Assembly: GCF_958979055.1 (NCBI RefSeq)
Contig: NC_084899.1
Location: forward strand, 1,314,501-1,378,500
Source: Alnus glutinosa
Lineage: Eukaryota; Streptophyta; Magnoliopsida; Fagales; Betulaceae
DNA: 64,000 nucleotides
Reading direction: 5' to 3'
The position numbers and the translations under genes are program-made. Positions 58,333 through 64,000 of the stretch are shown here, piece by piece (the stretch's first letter is position 1; each line of letters opens with the position of its first letter). The notes under the pieces were generated by a model. That model did no database searches. It saw only the letters and a program-made list of their open reading frames with translations, and had not been told where the DNA came from.

Positions 58333-59139
58333 GCAAAGAGTTTAACCATGGCTAATAAAGCTACTTGGAGAGCTACTGTATTGGTGTCCAGGCATTCATG
58401 CTAGCTGGTGAAAATAAATGGGAATAATGGTGGTCGGGGAAGGACATAGGGGCCACGTCATGTCTGTGAAAAATTAATTATGTACCACTACCACTAGATT
58501 TTTGGATTTCATCCTGCTTTTGTGTGCCAATGTAATGACCTACACCGACATGTGCTAAACCGTAAATAAACCAATTCCGGCAATTAATTTCTATTTCTCA
58601 TTTACTATTGCTTTTGGGAATAATTAAGTCTCTGACCTAGTTATACATAGCTATGAGCAATTATGGGGGAGGGGAGGCTGGCAGGGGCCATGGCCCCCCT
58701 CCTCTCCACAATTTCCTAAAAATAGAAAAATTTATTAGGTAAAATTTTATTTATTTTACTAGTTTATTAGTATTTAATGACTTAGTACTATCCTCATGTA
58801 TAATATATAATACCAATACATTTTAATCAAATATATAGGTCACATTTTTCGTGACATGATGATCGATCATGTCTTTTGTGATTTCAATTATTAAGGGTTT
58901 AATTTAACTATAGTCATTGATTCAAAATCCCTAAAACTGTTAAATACTAAAATGGTTAAACTCTTAACCCCTAGCTAATACCGTGACAGTAGGTCATAGT
59001 AGCTAATTTAGATTATCTTTTTATTGTTTTAAGATATGAAGTTTTATGGTACTGAATTATTATGTGTATATATGTAGTTTTAGGGAGGGCCGTCACGCTC
59101 ACTTCCATGACAATTTTTAAACAACTTACAGCAAAGACA

Positions 59140-60000
59140 TTGTTAGTACTTCTAAGAGCACTAGCAGCAAATTTCCAACCATTTTTTCTATTTTAGGAAA
59201 ATTTTAGGAAACCAAACCACTCTTTTTTTTTCCATATAAAAAAACACCCCACAATAGATTTCCTTAATTTTTCCTATATCAATTAAATACTATTTTTTAC
59301 TCTTAGTTTATTCTTTTTTCTCTTTCCTACTTTTATTTTTTTATTCTCTTTCTTGTTCTCTCGTCTTCTCCGAATCTCTGTCACTTCCGTTTCTCCTTTT
59401 GAATCCAAGATGCAGAAAACTCGATCCGAATCTCCGATGCTGAATGGAGAGATTCATCGTCTGACGAAGAGGATGACCGCCACAACCTGATTCCACAAAA
59501 CATCGATGTCAAGCACCAACTCCTCTCCCCCCATCGCTCTGCCTTCCACATCGACGATCTCCACTCCACAGTACGTCGTCGTTTTGCTTCCGTCCACTTC
59601 AACGAGAGGTACCTCCTTGTTGTCCTCCGGACCGGGAACGGTTCTGTGTCCAAGTCTGAAGCCGATTTTCAGGTACCTCCTCCGCCCTCCTCCTCGGGAT
59701 CGCCATCTTCCTCTGCTTCCGGCGCCGGAGGAGCCGTGAGTTCGCCAACGAGAAGAGCAGCGTGTTTTCTGGACGCGTGAAGAGAGAGCCAGAGAGGAGA
59801 GAGGAGAGAGAGATATTTTTTTTTATTAAAACAAGTTATTAGGTAGCTACAGTGCTACCCAATGTATTGGAAAGTACTGTAGCTTTCCAAGTATAAAACC
59901 CTAAAATAGGGTAATTGCTGTAGCCTATTATTTTGTAACTTTTTTTTAAATTTTTTCTATTTTAAAAAATAAAATTATTTATAGAACATGTGTTCCTAGT
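59140..60000. repeat. Possible MITE or captured sequence, AAGAGCACTAGCAGC start
   Basis: TCTAAGAGCACTAGCAGCAAATTTCC is a terminal-repeat type common in plant MITEs. The inverted partner at the right (about 59860-59990, GGAAAGTACTGTAGC...) is weak. The interior (59380-59780) is GC-rich and open in both directions, but no protein family is recognisable. Confidence 0.35.
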
Positions 60001-61167
60001 ACTCTAACAACGTTACAGGAGTAAAGGGTTCGGTTGGAAGACCAGAAAATACGGCTGCTAATGAACACTTCGTTGCACCTACTCCCTATGCATGTAGTGA
60101 AGCTAACGGGCATGCCCCCCCCCCCCGCGATAGACATGCGCGCATTAATTGATGCTCTCGTCCTTAATTTTGCCAGCCCGAATGGCAGTCGTTACAGCAA
60201 AGAGATAGAAGATGTACGTACGTAGCGCTAGCTTGTTACTGTTCGTGGCTGTTGCTTGGCCATATATTTAAGGCCCAGATTCACGTACAACCAGAGTTCA
60301 GTTATTGCACGACCTTGAAATTGTGTAATAGTTAGGCCAAAGTTCTACTTTTAACATTATCCTGTCTTTAATTAGCAAAGCTCGAGGAAATTGCAGAAAT
60401 TGACGCGCGTCCTCGTCCCTTCTTTCTCCTTCTGCGCAAATAGATAAAGCTGCGACCGCTTTGATTGAACATGTACGTACATGGTGGAACGGTGGAGCCA
60501 ACCGAAGAGTCAAGACACTTACACACGCCTTGACAACTCACTCTTTCTTCTTCTTTTCTTTTTTCTTTTACATTATTAAACAATTTTATTAATTTTTTTC
60601 TCACAAAAAATTTAAAATTCATTTCACCCTCATATCACACCAATCATTTCTATTTTTTTTTTCTTAAAAAACAGTCAAATTTTTTCTTTATATCAATAAA
60701 GTAATTCTTATTGATATTTTTTTGAAAAAAATAATTTAAAACACACCCATCCATGGTAGCTCCTCCTCATTAGCAACGATTACTGTCATTGACAATTCTG
60801 AGTAGGAAAAAAACAACATTTATGTTGATGTACTGTTCATGAAGCTCGTACAAAGAAAAGTGGTCTAATGATTTAAATGCGTAAAAGGTTAAAACCATGA
60901 AATGACATACGTGGAAAAAGCACAATCATTAATTAGTATATGTACTTGTTAGCGGTTTGAAAATGTGTGTGGGTTTGTTTGTTTTTAATTTGAAAAAGCT
61001 TTTTATATTGTGATCTAAAATTGATAAGTGTTTTTTTAAATGGGTTAATTAACACGTGAGAAATTTTTTTTTTTTTGTGGGTTCGCTTAAAAAATTATTT
61101 AGTAAACTTTATAAAAAGTGTGAATTTGACTAATTACTTATATTAAAAAAAGAAAAGAAAAAAAAGA

Positions 61168-61270
61168 GTCCTAAAGTGATAGCTTAGTCGACTGGAGATC
61201 ACGCCTTATGAAGCGGATGTCACTAATTCAAATCCTCACTCCCCCCTCTTGTGTGGACATGTCAAAAAAA
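61168..61270 (+). mobile_element. tRNA-derived SINE (short)
   Basis: TAGCTTAGTCGACTGG (61180-61195) fits a pol III A box and AATTCAAATCC (about 61225-61235) fits a B box, about 30 nt apart as in a tRNA promoter. The element ends GTGTGGACATGTCAAAAAAAG. It is flanked by A-rich AAAAAGAGT-like stretches on both sides (61160-61168 and about 61280-61287), a possible target duplication. Confidence 0.55.
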
Positions 61271-63003
61271 GAATAAAAAAAAAGAGTGATTTTGAAGTTA
61301 ATTTAAGCGAAAGAAAGGAGTAGCCGGGCGGCTACCCCTATTCGGTTGAGGTGACACTATCATTTTATTAGTTTCTAGAATACCCTTCACTATTGTTTTG
61401 ACCCTAAAAAGTTGAAATTGATCTTCTAAGCCTATTAACAACTTTGAATCTGTTTCGTTTGTTAATACTTTTTAGAAGGTATTTTTTTTTTTTTTTTGTT
61501 TTGTTTTATTATTTTTTTCCTAAAAAAAATGGTAAAAATAGTTTTGTTAGGTTGGTATTTAATTAGGTTGTTTGTTAATATTTTTATTATCAAACAATAC
61601 CAGATAAACACTGTCCCTCAACTTTATTGAGAAAAGAGTTACGAGTTGATAAATTAGATTTATTGTTGTTAATATAAAAATAGACGAGACTTGTAATATT
61701 CAAACTCTTTCTCTATACATAGAATATTATATACAATCAATCAAGTCAATAAAATATATGGTCAACATTGACGCTTAAATATAGCTTATAGACCGAAACA
61801 TTTTAATTTTTAGTGTCTATGTTTCTTCTTCCCATCTCTTTCCTAGTCCCTAGACAAGTAATTATTTCAAACATATTTATTTATTTATTTTTTGTTCTAT
61901 GTTTTGGAATTTGAAGTCTCAAAGCACGTGCCACTCAACTTGTCTTTTCCATTGCAAGCAATTTCTCAGAAAAATGAAAAACAAGTGTGAACGAAGACCC
62001 GTCGCCATATGTTTCCAAGGTCAATGACCCAATACAGTGGTCCATCATGCTTAAACAATTTGGCAAAATGGTCTCGGGGAAGTTGCTAACTGGCTGAATC
62101 TTCTAATCGGATCGGGTCAAAATCACATGCTCATCTCATAAAAATCAAAGCATATGAAAAACACATAGACTTGTAAAATATATGAACAGAATACCATTAA
62201 CAAATACACTGCGATCGATATTAATCTAATTTAATGAAGAATCGTGTCAATCTGATCAAAATGAAAGGAATAAAAATGCCATTTTTTTTTTTTGTTGCTT
62301 TCTAATTTAGTGTTTGAACGAAGAGGGACATTCAACTTAAGTGTTCGAAGTTCACCTGTCTCTTACCAAATTATAATATTATAATTAATTATAGATACAC
62401 AAGTTTTTCTTGTTATTTTATTTTATTTATTTTTTTTAAAAAGTATTGTTTGGGTACTATAACTTTAATAAGTTTTTTACAAATTGATGTAACGAGACTT
62501 ATTGTACAAGTCACTAAAATATAAATTATAGCCCACCTTAGTACCTTACACTCGTTTCTATAAAATATGAATCCCAAAATATTTTTCAAAAATAAGGTTA
62601 AGGAAATAAAAATCTTGAAATATTGATAGAAATTAATTTTATAGGTGAGTGAGTTGTATGAAATTTCTTATGGATTTCTGTCCCTAAAATATTATAATAA
62701 TTCTTTTTACTTGTTATTTTGTTCTTTTCCTGAAAATGTTAAAAAGAAAGAAATAAATAAATAAAGAAGAAGAAAAAGATGGCGCGGGTAAAGAGAGGAA
62801 AAGTAAACGAAAGTCCCACATCTTCTTCCTGGTTTCCTTCTGCCAATGGTGACCGCCAGACCGGTCTTTACCAACCAGCCAACACGAGAGCTGTCGCCCA
62901 AACCTGATTATTATTTAACTAATTTCTTGATCTCTCTCCCCTGAAACCCTAGCTTGACCCCCAATCATTTTCCTTAGCAAAGGCTCGCTACGACTCTGCA
63001 ACC

Positions 63004-63006
<3 letters not shown>

Positions 63007-63039
<33 letters not shown>
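63007..63039 (+). repeat. (GA)n tract in the 5' leader of the MKK gene
   Basis: An uninterrupted GA run of about 16 units, ending 4 bp before the ATG. GA tracts in plant 5' leaders can bind GAGA-binding (BPC) factors, but that is not shown here. Confidence 0.85.
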
Positions 63040-63040
<1 letters not shown>

Positions 63041-63043
63041 AGA

Positions 63044-63799
63044 ATGAAGAAGGGAAGCTTAATGCATAACCTCAAGCTCACTCTCCCTCCTCCCGAAGAG
63101 GCGTCCTTGGCCAATTTCCTGTAGCTCTCTCTATCTCTGCCACTCCATAATGTTGTGTATGCGTTTTAGCGTTTCTTTTTTGGCTTATTGTGGTTGTGGG
63201 TTCGTGGTAGGACTCAGAGCGGTACGTTTATGGATGGAGATCTGCTCGTGAACAGGGACGGGGTTCGGATTGTCTCTCAGAGCGAAGTTGAAGCTGTAAG
63301 ATTTGATATTTTGGTTTCAGTCTCTGAAATATTTGTTTTTTTTCTCAGCTCAGTGTTCTTGCATTTCATTACTGGAATATGATTCTGGTACAAAAAGGGT
63401 ATCTACGCTGTTTCCTTTTCTGCAATCTGGGTGTTTTGAATTTTAGCTTCTCTCTTTTTTTTTTTTAGCTTCTCTGTGTTCAAATTATGCATCACTCGGA
63501 AAAGGGGTACTTGTGATACTTCTTTTTCTGCAATCTGTTTGAGATCCACTGATCTGTGTATTTCGTATTTGTCAAATAATGAGTTTAATATATGTTCTGC
63601 CCTGAGTTTTTCCCTGCATAAGATTTTCTTTGTTTTTGTTTCATGTGTTTGCCTATGTGTTCAGCCACCCCCCATCCAGGCAGCAGACAACCAGTTGAGT
63701 TTAGCAGAATTAGACACGATTAAAGTTATTGGAAAAGGAGCTGGCGGAATTGTGCAATTGGTGCAGCACAAATGGACTGGCCAGTTTTTTGCATTGAAG
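63044..63799 (+). CDS. MKK2: MAP kinase kinase, group A (MKK2-like), first three exons
   Basis: Dual-specificity kinase that activates MAP kinases in stress and defence signalling. Exons 63044-63120, 63211-63295 and 63665-63799 join in frame to 99 residues. It starts [19 protein letters not shown], with the group A motif ([20 protein letters not shown]), then the kinase start ([18 protein letters not shown]). The glycine loop is GKGAGGIV, and the ATP-binding lysine is the last residue visible (FFALK). The rest of the kinase domain lies beyond the window. The N-terminal lysine/leucine-rich part matches the MAPK docking site of MKK1/MKK2. MKK2 is preferred over MKK6 by the MKKG start and the [15 protein letters not shown] stretch, but MKK1 cannot be separated from MKK2 here. 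Confidence 0.93.
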
Positions 63800-64000
63800 G
63801 TAGTGCAAAATTTAACACTTATCATGCATTTTCTTTTTATGTCATTCACCCTCTAGATTTCCAGTCAAATGTCTTCTTAATGTAATTTAACAAAGGCAGT
63901 GTCCTTATCGACTTCTCCTAGTTCGGATTTCGTGCAGTATCTACACAACTGTGTTAATTTTTGATGTCTCTTCTTTGCAAGGTAAAGTGTTTGCTTTGTC
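63800..64000 (+). other. MKK intron 3 (open at the right edge)
   Basis: The donor GTAGTG follows ...FFALK. No acceptor with the expected next exon (VIQMN-type) occurs before 64000. Confidence 0.7.

Larger units (their letters stand above)
60001..63043. other. Intergenic DNA upstream of the MAP kinase kinase gene
   Basis: AT-rich, with a poly-C run at about 60116-60126, a SINE (61168-61270), and many T-runs. The last about 100 bp before the ATG contain a (GA)n leader (about 63007-63039). Nothing else was recognised. Confidence 0.4.

Noticed and set aside
59381-59739. Two opposed open frames in a GC-rich block
   Set aside because: No recognisable domain, and the block lies inside a MITE-like region.

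Overview
This is plant nuclear DNA, most likely from a woody eudicot (a rosid tree is my guess; the sequence does not fix the species). The evidence is spliced genes with GT..AG introns, orthologues of Arabidopsis genes with conserved exon phases, AT-rich intergenic DNA, and plant-type transposon debris (MULE, hAT and Harbinger MITEs, a TRIM, L1-type LINEs, a SINE).

Layout: (1) 1-15.1 kb, minus strand: a class XI myosin of the XI-K type. Thirty-one exons were reconstructed and the gene runs off the left edge. Its start codon is an exon holding only the ATG, and a broken LINE sits in a 3.3 kb intron. (2) 15.1-23.9 kb: gene-free, rich in non-autonomous DNA transposons, including a 708 bp palindromic Mutator-like element with a perfect 9 bp target duplication. 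(3) 24.0-25.6 kb, plus: intronless plastid threonine synthase. (4) 27.5-30.5 kb, minus: the two-exon WD40 protein VIP3/SKI8, with a long inverted repeat in its intron. (5) 32.4-34.0 kb, minus: an intronless, proline-rich membrane protein with a C-terminal DUF761 motif. (6) 34-39 kb: microsatellites, an LTR-like block and more MULE-type elements. (7) 39.2-41.6 kb, plus: a six-exon LYAR-type nucleolar zinc-finger protein, followed by a dead RNase H-like fragment. (8) 43.4-45.6 kb, minus: a small two-helix membrane protein of the 60S L18a-like family, whose 5' end is unresolved. (9) 47-51.5 kb: MITEs, another MULE-type element with a perfect 9 bp duplication, and a TRIM retroelement with a tRNA-iMet primer site. 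(10) 51.8-54.6 kb, plus: seven-exon CFIS2/NUDT21, the 25 kDa cleavage factor Im subunit. (11) 54.6-63 kb: nested and foldback repeats, a telomere-like tract and a SINE. (12) 63.0 kb to the right edge, plus: the first three exons of a group A MAP kinase kinase (MKK2-like).

The genes are unrelated housekeeping and regulatory genes (vesicle motility, amino-acid synthesis, RNA decay and Paf1C, 3'-end processing, ribosome biogenesis, signalling), each with its own promoter. I see no operon-like or cluster logic. The least ordinary content is in the repeats: at least four palindromic MULE-type elements, several sharing a GC-rich GGTGGC/GCCACC core, a TRIM fused to an inverted copy of its own LTR, and a long hairpin inside the VIP3 intron. 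I found no convincing undescribed molecular system.
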